DNA of 64,000 nt from Pholis gunnellus (Eukaryota > Chordata > Actinopteri > Perciformes > Pholidae), in assembly GCA_910591455.2 (NCBI GenBank), contig OU342807.1, positions 11,923,116-11,987,115 on the forward strand, read 5' to 3'. Made by a program: the position numbers and the translations under genes. Below are positions 1 through 9,799 of the stretch, piece by piece (position 1 is the first letter of the stretch; each line of letters opens with the position of its first letter). The notes beneath the pieces are model-generated. The model was not told the origin of the DNA. It did no database searches and saw nothing but the letters and a program-made list of their open reading frames with translations.

Positions 1-429
1 CATCTGACACTGGTTCATGTGTGGGCTGTCATCACTGGAACTGGGCCAAGACAACTGCGCCCTCCCACTTTCAGGGTGAATGCACTTTGGATGAATGAAG
101 TGGCTAACTTAACCACTGATCGTACCTTTGATCTTAGCTTACTGCTGCATTATTCCTGTAGATCTACTGATATTATGAGCATTCATGGCTGAACAGAAAA
201 AAAAAGAGACAATTGGAATGAAATATGTTAAGGCTGTAAGTCAGTGATACAGTAAACTGCCTAAATGTGGCAACTGAAGAAGATATTGAAGAGTCAGTCA
301 AAACAAGTGCACATGTGGGAAAAAAAAGGTATTGGACCCTTGAGTTGTTGTGACTGAACCAAAATTAATTCATCTATCTACAACTAATACAGATAATGTG
401 GACTTTCTACTATTTTTTAAAATTAAGAA

Positions 430-512
430 CACACTTCACCTTTATGTAATGATATTATGTGCAACATACATTGGCAATAAACGGTTTCTGATTCTGATTC
501 TGATTCTGAAAA
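430..512 (+). repeat. LINE-type 3' tail with (GATTCT)n
   Basis: The sequence ACATTGGCAATAAACGG is followed by about four copies of a GATTCT-type hexamer. This is the form of the 3' end of fish L2-like LINEs, where a polyadenylation-like motif precedes a short tandem tail. A reverse transcriptase portion was not recognised upstream, so this is a short 5'-truncated copy. Confidence 0.5.
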
Positions 513-3500
513 TGATTTATCCCGTCTCTACATGGAGCAATCGAATAAACCCCACGTACTGGTGTTGCAATTCTGTCAGCCTTCTTTAAACCTGGTGTGA
601 CAGGAAGACCCAAGGCTTAGTATCACCGCCCACCTCAACACACGACCCTAATGGGACCCCACTTATGGCCACGTACCCCTCATTCACACTGCCCATCTCT
701 TACCCTCCTTTACTGACAAGAATGAAACTGACAAAATAACAGCCCCCCCATCCCCATACTGTCCATCACTCTAAAGGTCAACACAACACTCTGGCCCTGG
801 TCCCTCTCTACACTCTTACAATGTTCATTACAACTGGAGACGGCACTGTGGCCGCTGCCCTCCTCCTGCAGACTGTCCATCACTGCCATCCCGGTGAGAA
901 GGTAATTGGGGAGGGTTCTGCCTGAGCAAGGCAGCGTCCTCTGACAGCATCCAGAGTGAACAGAACATGTATCAGGCAGCTACCAGTGGTTTTGCTGCAG
1001 CTGTTCAACATACTGTATCCATGGACAGTATGAAAGCTTTCTGGATGCTGGTTCTGCAGGGCATCAGGCATCGGTTGTGAATGCATCAGATTTCAGATAA
1101 AACTGCCAGCACCTCTCTAACATACCCTATGGAATGGATCTGCACAGATATGTAGTGGGACTGCAAGAAAGTGGTTGAGTGTTAACCTCAGGCGGATCAT
1201 GAAGAAACGTCTGCACAACACTGTTAGAAAGATGAAAGACATTCTTGTAAACAGATTGTAAAATCCCCTGAGGCTAATTTGTGATTTTTGATATCTGTCT
1301 ATAAATTGACTTGACCTTGTGATACATTTCCAAATGTGTATCTGATACTATCCTTCACATATCTGGGAGTATGCACCGTTTATACAGCCCACTAACCCTG
1401 GGTATCAAATTCATATTGAAAAAATGAAGTCCAGTGCCAATGCATTGTCAGGACTAGCAAAGTCAGGCTGTGGAGGTTGACGTGGAGGATGGATGTGCAC
1501 AGTGCTGTATCTGTATCTGTTCATGCAGAAGACTACAGCTTGCATCATCTCACAACGCAACGGTTAATAAAGTTCACCATTTTTAAATTCATCTTTCCAA
1601 TTAATCTTAACCAGTTCATTAAGTTGCCTTGCCATAACCATACCATAACCGTTGTTTACGTGCCATGACCTCAATCCTTCACTAACCAATCTCAAATTGA
1701 CATGTACAAATGTACATATATTGTTGAAAGAGAGAATTTTCAGAAAGTGGCACTGATGAAATTTGGCATTTTTTAAACATAGTACGTTCTGTCTGGCAAA
1801 TATGGTTTATATATCACTTTTATATATATATTATATTATATATATGAATTTGGCAGCTCTCACAAGAGTTAGAGGGAACCCTGTGTTCCATCAGCTCTTA
1901 GTCATAGACACACTAGCAACCTGCTATCAACTGTGGATTTCCTTAAACTACTGAAGCACTATTTGGAAGGCCTAAACTGAAATCTACACTATTCGTGAAA
2001 AAGCATGATTTTATGTGAAAATAAAAGTTGCGAGCATTCTTTATGAAAATGTCCTGATTAAAGCAGAATTAAAAATGTGACTCTGGCAGCTATAAGAACA
2101 TCACAAGGTGCAAAGCGGAGGTGCCGTACTGTATGCACACAGCGATGTGGATGCTGACAATTTAGCCGTTTCTCCGTCATTTCCATTGTGTTTGCCTTTG
2201 CTGAAATGACAATCTAATAAAAACAACAGAAGCTTTCCTTTTCTACAGCCAACATAGCAAATGTCAATCAGCACAAAAACAATTACAGTAGAAAGACAAA
2301 GCATACAAGCTCTTGAAGACTTGGAGAAGTAGCTTTCTCCTTTCCAGGTGTCAGACTTTCAATGGAATCTCAGCTTGTAAGATTGCATGTTGGCCTCTTA
2401 TCTAATGCTCCTCTTTTAGAGTACTAACAACTCCACATAAGAGGAATGGTTTATGGACAGTTATGAGACACAAGTTGATATTAGAAATTTGTAATTTGAA
2501 AGAACTGCGGGAACTGTTAGCAACCAAACTAACAAGCTTGCTAGTTCACAATAGGTTCGCTCAGTTGGCTCGTCGCTGACCGTTAGCAAGCTTCTTAGAT
2601 CAGATAGCTTTTCCTCCCCTCGTCAATATGTCTTAATCAGATTAAAGAAAATACAGAATGAGTCTGGCAGAGGAGTCTGAATCTGGGCTGCCACATTGAA
2701 ATTCCATGCCCCCTTAACCTCCTCAGACCATTCAAGGAGCTGAAGGAAACATGCAAAAAGAATGACTGGCACAAGGAGATGTGTGCATGTGTTTTACCCA
2801 GACATTTGCAAAGCATACCCCGGCATTCAGAAGAGATAATGAAAGTTCTGGACTCTCGCCAGCTGTCTGGTTGCTACATAAAATTAGAATAAGAAACAGG
2901 TTTGACCCTTTCTTGGAAGAGCATCTCGAACTAAAAGTATAGAGGAAGAAAGAAGGCAAAGCTTGAGGTTCATTTCATATCTCCCCATAACTGAATGCAA
3001 TGAATTTGGAGTAGCCACGTGTCAAAAGGTTTAATCCACTGCAGTATATTTATCTAAATGTGATTAATGCCATTCATCACAAATGTTCACAAATGATTGA
3101 AACTGAAAAGTGTGTGCCTTTACTGACACTACAGCTGTACTCCAAATGTTATGTTTCTATCCAGTTGACAACCTTGCTGGTGTTTAACCTTTGAATAGGT
3201 GAAATAAGACACTCTACCATCACATCAGGTCGAAGATTATTCATATACATTATCTCTGATTTAATTTTTGTGTCACATTTGATAAACTGCAGCCATAAAA
3301 GAGGTCCCAGCATAGAGGTTTCCAGCGCTGATGTCCATCTGTGCAGATGGCAGAGTCTCCAGTGTGTTCAGTGTCAGAAGGCATCTGATGCCAAAGGCCG
3401 GAAGCCAAAAAAACATATGCAGCTCCTGGTTGTATGCTGCTCTTCACTATTCTGCCTCTGGGACTTGTAAAACATTTTCCTCTCGGTATATTTTTTATAG

Positions 3501-3779
3501 TTTGTTTAACTCGACTAGAATTCTGTTTTAATCCTTTAAAACAGCACATCCCATGAAGACATCTCAAATCAAAGTACCGATATCCTACACTGCAGTGGCA
3601 TATCTGCTACCATCATTATTTCATTTCAACTTTCAAGGGGAACAGGCCGTCAGCCATCATTTCATGTTTTATTTGGAGGGTAGCAATGGATACACACAGG
3701 GATTATTCTAGTCAGACAGCGCCACAGCCAGGAATTAATCCCTCCATTAACTGGACCGTGTTACAACTCTGCTCCTGTG

Positions 3780-4200
3780 GCCCTGTTTCCTAAACACAGG
3801 GTACTTTGGTGATGCACGGATGCTTGATGCATGTTGTCTTTAATGGTCATTAGCGGTACAATGAGGATACATAAAGAGCCTTATTCATTATCAGTGACTA
3901 AACTGCTGCATTATCTAAACTAGTGTCCCGTGTGCCGTTATTGGAACAATTATGCTTGTCGATGCTTTTGATTTGATTCATGAGGGATCAAGGTCGTGTT
4001 AAGCAATCAATTGATTAACTCTCCCTGTTTAATGGCAGGGTGTGCCGCTGATGCCTGTAGGGACTTGATAGAGTCATTATCTGAGAGGCATGCATGCAAC
4101 TGTCTCTAAAAATGAACTCATTTACTGGAATCACTCGGCATGAAGTGAGGTCGCAGCCAGGTCTCTGCGCTTTCCCAAAGACCAGACGAGCTATTCAGAC
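3780..4200. promoter_or_regulatory. possible conserved non-coding regulatory block
   Basis: A low-repeat stretch dense in homeodomain-type cores: TCATTAGCGG, TTATTCATTATC, TTTGATTTGATTCATG, and the palindrome AATCAATTGATT at 4005-4016, plus GGCATGCATGCAA. Fish developmental enhancers often look like this. Nothing in a single sequence proves conservation, so this is an inference from composition only. Confidence 0.25.
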
Positions 4201-4619
4201 TTCACATTTGTAGTATTGACAATGACTTTCCTTTCTTTCAGAGATCTCAAACCTTAACATTCAGAGCACAGAGCATTCTGGGGTTTCTTCTCTTGCTGAC
4301 TGGAAATGTGTCAGGCATCGGTTGATTCCCAGCTATCTGCTTTTCTTCTTCCCCAATCCGTTCTTTCTTTCCCTCAACGACTCAGTGGGCTTAAGAGAAA
4401 TTGACAGGGACTTCAGTGGTCAATACTGGCTTATATACCTTGACATGGAGTCAGCAGTAACCTGTGAGACCATGAGCAATGGATACAGCTTGATCTGTTC
4501 TTAGATGGATGGCAAAGAAAACAGAGAAATTGTATTTTAAAGAAATACCCCATAGAGTTTTCTAACATGCTGATGTTTGATGGTGCTGGATAGAATCACA
4601 CACGTTATTTGCAATTAAT

Positions 4620-5035
4620 TCCAGGGGGAACATGAATGTGTCCACCAAATTTCATGGCAATCTATCGAACAGTTGTTAAAAACATTTCACTATAAAACTA
4701 AAAAGTCAACCTCATGGTGGTGCAAGCGGAAAAGTCAGTGCATATACAAAGGTGTTAGGATATATCATCTGGGAGCCATGAATGTTTGTACCAAAATGTG
4801 TGGTAAACAAATATTATATTATATATATATTAAAATATTTCACTGGATGAGAGGAAACTTTAAACCTGTTGGTGGTGCCAGGGAAAAAGTCAAAAATAAC
4901 CAAATTAGGTATAATTAATCCTTTAAGGATCATGAATGTCTGAACAAAAACATTATGGCAATCCATCAAATAGCTGTTGAGCTATTTAAGTCTTAAATCT
5001 AAGTGGTGGACCAACAGACAGCCGACATCGCCCCC
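4620..5035 (+). repeat. teleost interspersed repeat, three degenerate units of about 150 bp
   Basis: Three units start with CATGAATGT at about 4631, 4777 and 4930. They share CATGGCAATC or a diverged form, a CATTTCACT/TATTTAAGT block, a GGTGGTG motif and a GGGAAAAAGTCA-like block. The third unit ends in GTGGTGGACCAACAGACAG. I recall similar units from other fish genomes, where the unit is often tandem. Divergence between units is high, so the copy is old. Not coding. Confidence 0.65.
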
Positions 5036-5424
5036 TCCCCAGAGGATTAAAGGGTATCATGTAGGTCAAAATGATTTGTGTTTGGCAAGCGTGGTAGACC
5101 GTTTGTGTGCAGGACCTGGCAAAATATCACAAAGATGGCAGAAACAGTGCTGACCTAACAGCAATTATCTCAAGTCACAGTGAAGTAATGGGACTTGACC
5201 TGTGACCCTGAATCAATATGCCTTTTCTTGTAAGCTTTTAGTACTCATAGATTTTTTTTCTTCCTCCCCTGGAATCTTTTCATCTCGGTGGGTCTGGCAT
5301 GGCAATCTCTAATGATCGTGTCAGATCCATTAGATTCATAAAAGACATCGCTGCTGTAATATCAACACACGCATTAGTAGCTACAGCGGCAAATGTGACC
5401 GTAAAGAAAGACACATGAAACCAC

Positions 5425-6280
5425 GAGGATCAAGTTGAGGGATTTATTAGAGAAGGGTGAATATAAAGGTACTGTATGCAGGGATTTCTATTCTCTGAGC
5501 AAACCACAACTATTCAAACCTCTCCGTCTATATTTATACGCTACACAACTTCCAATCAAGGTCATCATAGTTAGTGATGTAATAATTAAATAAATTGAAT
5601 TTAAAAAGGCAATACAATAGACCATAAGTGTGCTTTGGAAAAAAACACCGTATGGATTATTATTATAATCATCAGGAACAAGGAAACTACTTGGATGCCA
5701 ACACTTCCAGGTATCTTAAACATAAATAATTCCTAGCACTACAGGTTACATTCAAATTGAAAAGAAAATATCTAGAGGGAGCATACCAACATTGACATAT
5801 TCCCTTAAGAATAACTCCTCTACTGAACCATTCAGGATTTCCATTCAGACAGTTTATATGTGTATACAAGCAGCCAGCCAGTGGCACGTTAAAGATATAG
5901 CTATATCAACTGCCACAATGTTTTTTTTTTTAATTGCCACTATTCCTCCTCTGATATGTTTCTTTTTTAACTCCCATATTTTCAAAAGTACTCGTGTTTG
6001 TGTCACATTTTGTCTCTCACATATTAAGCTACATTAAGATCGATAAATAGTGTTGGGTGTGTGCTGTCTTCCTGTCGGCCGTGAGGCCCACAGTGTTCAC
6101 AGGAGCCGTAGTGTGGCAGTTTAATATGTACTGAAGTCCTCCTGAGGTGTCACCAAGCACACACACAGGAAAAACAGAGGTGGGTTAACACAATGTATAA
6201 AGGAACTTTCTCTTCAACTTGTCACCACTGTTTTGATGTTTTTTTTTCTTGGGTGAGCATTATTATTTTTTTGTTGTTGC
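5425..6280 (-). other. ctnna2: probable 3'UTR of ctnna2
   Basis: Runs from the base after the stop codon to an inferred cleavage site near 5425, about 850 nt. It contains T/A homopolymer runs and no competing frame. The end is set by an AATAAA on the minus strand and a downstream U/GU-rich stretch. A weaker ATTAAA at 6120-6125 could give a shorter UTR. The UTR could also extend further if the signal is not used. Confidence 0.5.
5443..5448 (-). terminator. candidate poly(A) signal AATAAA
   Basis: Minus-strand AATAAA (TTTATT on the plus strand) about 835 nt after the ctnna2 stop. Downstream on the minus strand, at about 5418-5402, lies TGTGTCTTTCTTT, a GU/U-rich element at a suitable distance. 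It is the first canonical hexamer I found after the stop. Use is inferred. Confidence 0.5.
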
Positions 6281-6568
6281 TTAGAACGAGTCCATGGCCT
6301 TGAATTCACTGAGGGCCTGGACAGGGGAGATGTGTTTCTTCTGGGAGCCTCGTCGCACACGTGTCTGGCACTCCTCGGGCTTCTCCCTCTTTACCAGAGG
6401 CTTCTTCTCAGGGGCCTTCATGCGCCAAGACACCACGGGTGAGTTAACAGCCGCTGTTCCGTACACCTTCTGGTACTTGGTGGAGGCGACATAAGACGCC
6501 TTTACAGTCAGCACCACTGCGTTCATTAGGTTCTTGGCTGCTTGGATCAGGGAAGTGGCACTATCCAG
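6281..6568 (-). CDS. ctnna2: ctnna2 terminal coding exon E9 with stop
   Basis: 288 nt including a TAA stop at 6283-6281. Encodes LDSATSLIQAAKNLMNAVVL, the final helix, then the basic tail with MKAPEKKPLVKREKPEECQT, RVRRGSQKKHISPVQALSEF and KAMDSF. The tail is the C-terminal extension involved in force-dependent actin binding in alpha-catenins. The ending DSF and the KVYGTAAVNSPVVSW segment identify the alpha-N paralogue. The acceptor has a C-rich tract (run of nine or more C) ending TGTAG. Confidence 0.98.
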   Translation of the reverse strand: MDSATSLIQAAKNLMNAVVLTVKASYVASTKYQKVYGTAAVNSPVVSWRMKAPEKKPLVKREKPEECQTRVRRGSQKKHISPVQALSEFKAMDSF

Positions 6569-7852
6569 CTACAGGGGGGGGGGGGCAAAGACGGGAGGAG
6601 GGGAAGAGAGAGATAAACACTAATGGTCGAGTCAAAAAAGTCTGTAAAGAGAAAAAGTGACTCGACTTCAAAATGACTTTCATGCACTCAACAAGAATAT
6701 TCGGGCATATTGGCTACATCCCGAATCTAGGAGGTCTGTGCTGCAACTGTCAATGAAGCTGGATTAAAAACATGGCCTTCGCTATGTGATATCTTATTTT
6801 AGCAGTTCTTAATTAGCAGAGGCAGGGGTCAGGTGTACCTCTGTCTCCGTCTGTTTTGTTTGGCTGACATTTAAGGGTCGGCGGCCAGTGGGCCTCCTTC
6901 TACCCCACACTGAGACAAGTCAACTGTTTAGATTTAATGAGTGTGGATTCCAGCTGGCCACCATGAAAAGGTTAAAATCGCAGCAGGGCTTGCATATCTC
7001 ATGTGAGACAAACTATAACAGAGTCCTAAGAAATCATAAACTGTATCAAAACAAGACACAAGGAAGCCCAAAGCAAACTCATGTGTGACTTTAATTAGAG
7101 GAAGAAATCATACTATGGCAGTTACTAAGGAAGTTATTCACAGACAAAAACAGTAGGAATGCACCAATGCCCCTTTTTCTCTCCTCATAGAAAATCCAAA
7201 ACTTCGACTCAGTGTGGATCAGTGTACTCTACTGCATGACTGTTGCTCTTCCCGAGGTTTTTCACTTTTCCCCTGACAGTTTAAAAGTTTGTTTTGTGCA
7301 GTTTTTCTTAACCCTCCTGTTATGTTCGTTTCTTAGGTACAGCCATGATGTTCGCGGGTCAATATGACCCGGTGCATGTTTAATCATCCAAAAGTTGTCA
7401 GAAACCAAAAAATCCTAATAAATATAGTTTGTACCTCATCACCAACACCCTTACTAACAATTCAATCAGTATTTAGTGAAATGAAGTTATTCCCCCCTCC
7501 ATAGATCATAGTTCAATGAGGGTAACTCACTCGTTTTAATGAAAAATACATGTTCAAACTATTTTTTGGGTACATTGGAAAAACCTAGATGTAAATTGCA
7601 TTAGTCTACCATAACATGTATTTTTCTCTAAATTATTTTTACATTTTGAAACATTATTTTTTTCATGGGGTGATGTAGATAAATGGAGATGAGACACCTC
7701 TGCTGTTCAGGGTCATATTGACCCGCTCACTCAAAATCAAGCTAAATGAGTCATGAGGATTTGTATTGAAAGTAAACTTTACTCATGTTTACTTATAGTG
7801 TTAAGAAACAGACATTTACAAAATTTAACAAGATATGAACACAATGAACGAG

Positions 7853-7894
7853 GTGTGTGTGTGTGTGTGTGTGTGTAGGTGTGTGTGTGTGTGT
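7853..7894. repeat. (GT)n microsatellite inside copy 1
   Basis: About 41 bp of GT repeat with one interruption. It lies 3' of the truncated ORF and corresponds to the uninterrupted CA tract at 57689-57726 in copy 2. Confidence 0.9.
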
Positions 7895-7959
7895 CTACAC
7901 AGCACACGAGTGACATGTCATCACGGTGTGCTTTGTGCTGATACATGTTGCCACTGTCT

Positions 7960-8214
7960 TTATAATATTTTCGGTATACGTGTGTTGGGTGAGGATGAAC
8001 ACTGTATTTCACAATTTTTTGACAGGAATGTCTCGCTTGGAGGATCAGGTATATCAGTTTCCTCATCTGATGGTTCATAATCAGCTCCATTATAATCTGA
8101 GTTGACCTCAAGATGGTCTTCATGTTCAGACACATCCTCCTCTATTTCACTGTCGTGATCAAGGATGTGCTCCAGAGCCTCCAGGGCTGTCATCCTTTTG
8201 TTTCTGTTGCTCAT
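7960..8214 (-). pseudogene. truncated piggyBac transposase, N-terminal 84 codons (copy 1)
   Basis: ATG at 8214, stop TAA at 7962-7960. The product starts MSNRNKRMTALEALEHIL, followed by a strongly acidic region (SEIEEDVSEHEDH, EPSDEETDIPDPP). Acidic, probably disordered N-termini are typical of piggyBac and PGBD transposases. No DNA-binding or catalytic domain remains. The stop is shared with the other copy, so the truncation predates their spread. Six residues differ between the two 84-residue products. Confidence 0.7.
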
Positions 8215-8320
8215 GGTGTCCTACAGTAAGCTGCTGTGTTGTATGTATCTGCAGAGTGTAATGTTGGTAGGACTCCCAAGCAACCCTTTCGTATGTTTCT
8301 CCCCTCTCCTGCTAAGTGTG

Positions 8321-8365
8321 GGCGGAGTTTTCCCGCGAGAAAAAAAAAGGTTCCCGCCAAAATAG
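8321..8365 (-). promoter_or_regulatory. E2F- and GC-box-like motifs upstream of the truncated transposase ORF
   Basis: About 110-150 bp upstream of the ATG, plus-strand reading shows GGGCGGAG (GC box), TTTTCCCGCGAGAAAA (partly palindromic E2F-type core) and TTCCCGCCAAAA (E2F consensus-like). Placement suggests the element's own promoter. This is inferred from motifs; no expression data. Confidence 0.4.
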
Positions 8366-8396
8366 TATCTTTCTCACACAGGTGCGGTAGTGAGAC

Positions 8397-8401
<5 letters not shown>

Positions 8402-8438
<37 letters not shown>
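8402..8438. repeat. (GT)18 microsatellite inside copy 1
   Basis: 37 bp of pure GT repeat beside a short stem-loop (8382-8401). The orthologous site in copy 2 (57071-57195) is 125 bp. Confidence 0.95.
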
Positions 8439-8441
<3 letters not shown>

Positions 8442-9664
8442 TGGGGTGAAACATGTTGGGAGGAGTAAGAGATACTTTGTCTCACATTTTCAAAGAAAGA
8501 AATGGTCTAAACTTGACCCTTCTGACCCCTTACAGCCTCCACTTTCACTGCCGGGTCAAATTGACCCGAACATCATCTCTGTTATATAAACCTGCAGGGG
8601 GGGGGTTGCAAATACATGATATTTTTTATTTAATTTTGTTCACGTTGATTACCCTAATTAAGGCAAGCAGAAGTTTCATACTGAAAAAGTACTTTAAAAT
8701 ATTTTTTCTAGATTTTCAAACTTTGAAACGAGTCAATTTGACCCGCAACATAACAGGAGGGTTAATCTGAATTGAGGGTCTAAGGATAGAGGGCATTGTA
8801 AAAGTCGTCTAAGGCAAAGTTGTGATTTGCGATTTTGTGCTATAGACATTAAACAAAAATGGATACCCGATCAGCTGGATAATGTTAGTATCTGAGCAGA
8901 CACTGATTAGGTATATGAGACTGGTACATCACTAAAAAAGACAACATGAAGATGAAATACATGTCCGAAAACATGCACATCTGCTGCACATTGATCAACT
9001 GATCACATTTATGATGACATGAGCCAATAACAGTTCACTACATGATTATGTTGATGACGCAGAATTCATTTAATTAAAACCATCTCACATCTACATCTGA
9101 ATAACTTTCCCTTAGTTTCAATCACAAAGTTTTTTGTAGCTTTATGAAGATATTAAATCAGTTTTAGATTATCAAGTATTGGCTTTTCAGATGGATTATT
9201 CTAAATTTAACCAAAAGTACACTGGAGAGTTTATATAATTCTGGTCGAACGTTAACATATGACTAAATATGTTTTCATTAAAACTGAGCGCTTAAAATTT
9301 CGAAAGTTAAAAGGCAAAAGCAAGCAGTATGGGATAATTGACTGATGGTAGTTCGACGAGGGATAATAGGGTTCATGAAGCATGAACAATACAAATGGAA
9401 AAAAAGCCTGTGGTGCATCGTTCTGGTATTATAAGATGGTAATCGGTCTGAAATGATTGCATCAGTCTTATTCTGCATGACCCTTCTTCTGGTCTTCCAA
9501 GCCTCCTAATGACCATGAACTAAAAGGTTTGCCCACCCGCAGTGCAGAGCATTACAAATGCTTTAAGTCAAGTCAACCATTTCTAGTGATTCGAGCATAA
9601 AAGCCGATCTAGAGCATCACCGATAGTGAAGCTGGCCATGTACTGTTCTTATGGATAGACTTAC

Positions 9665-9799
9665 CCCAGACACGATGAGCTCTCCACCCAGATTCTGAAC
9701 CTCAGCTTTCACCTTGCTGCAGATGTTGAGCTGATGACAGTACAGGGCAATTCTCTGCAGGTAGGCCAGCAGATCCTGTTTGCACGCTGAATCAGGGCA
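9665..9799 (-). CDS. ctnna2: ctnna2 coding exon E8 (actin-binding domain)
   Basis: 135 nt, phase 0 at both ends, encoding 45 residues: CPDSACKQDLLAYLQRIALY then CHQLNICSKVKAEVQNLGGE and LIVSG. This helical segment includes the surface that contacts F-actin in family members. Acceptor TTTTCCATTCAG; donor TCTGGG followed by GTAAGTC. In mammalian CTNNA2 an alternative 48-residue insert can follow VSG. I saw no such exon between here and the last exon, so only the short form is supported. Confidence 0.97.

Larger units (their letters stand above)
1..5424. other. downstream intergenic flank, no gene seen
   Basis: No exon, RNA gene or long frame that I recognise. It contains a LINE-type 3' tail near 430-512, an unassigned C-rich stretch at 600-900, an imperfect inverted repeat around CAAGCTTGCTA near 2535-2600, a possible regulatory block at 3780-4200, and a three-unit interspersed repeat at 4620-5035. 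Confidence 0.6.
7308..8765 (-). mobile_element. non-autonomous piggyBac-like element, copy 1
   Basis: Complete insertion. TTAA target duplications lie at 7308-7311 and 8762-8765, and the 15-bp terminal inverted repeats read CCCTCCTGTTATGTT. Body length is 1450 bp. TTAA targeting with CCC ends is diagnostic of the piggyBac superfamily. It has four subterminal palindromes of the GGGTCAAATTGACCC type, a (GT)n tract on each side of the ORF, and an 84-codon N-terminal transposase ORF on the minus strand. The catalytic DDD core is absent, so mobilisation would need a transposase in trans. It is the same family as 56746-58271, in the opposite orientation. Confidence 0.88.
6569..9664 (-). other. ctnna2 intron between E8 and E9
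   Basis: About 3.1 kb. Nearly half is one complete piggyBac-like element (7312-8761). The remainder is AT-rich sequence with no further exon. In particular there is no match to the 48-residue neural insert known at this position in mammalian CTNNA2. Confidence 0.7.

Noticed and set aside
880..1086. Minus-strand frame with LFTLDAVRGRCLAQAE as a LINE product
   Set aside because: It resembles retroelement-derived sequence only vaguely, and no reverse transcriptase motif or tail is placed correctly.
6120..6125. ATTAAA as the main ctnna2 poly(A) signal
   Set aside because: A non-canonical hexamer with no clear GU-rich element downstream. The AATAAA at 5443-5448 has better context.
7779..8135. 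118-codon frame overlapping the truncated transposase in another frame
   Set aside because: A shadow of the 84-codon ORF extended through the GT repeat. The acidic N-terminus in the other frame fits piggyBac far better.
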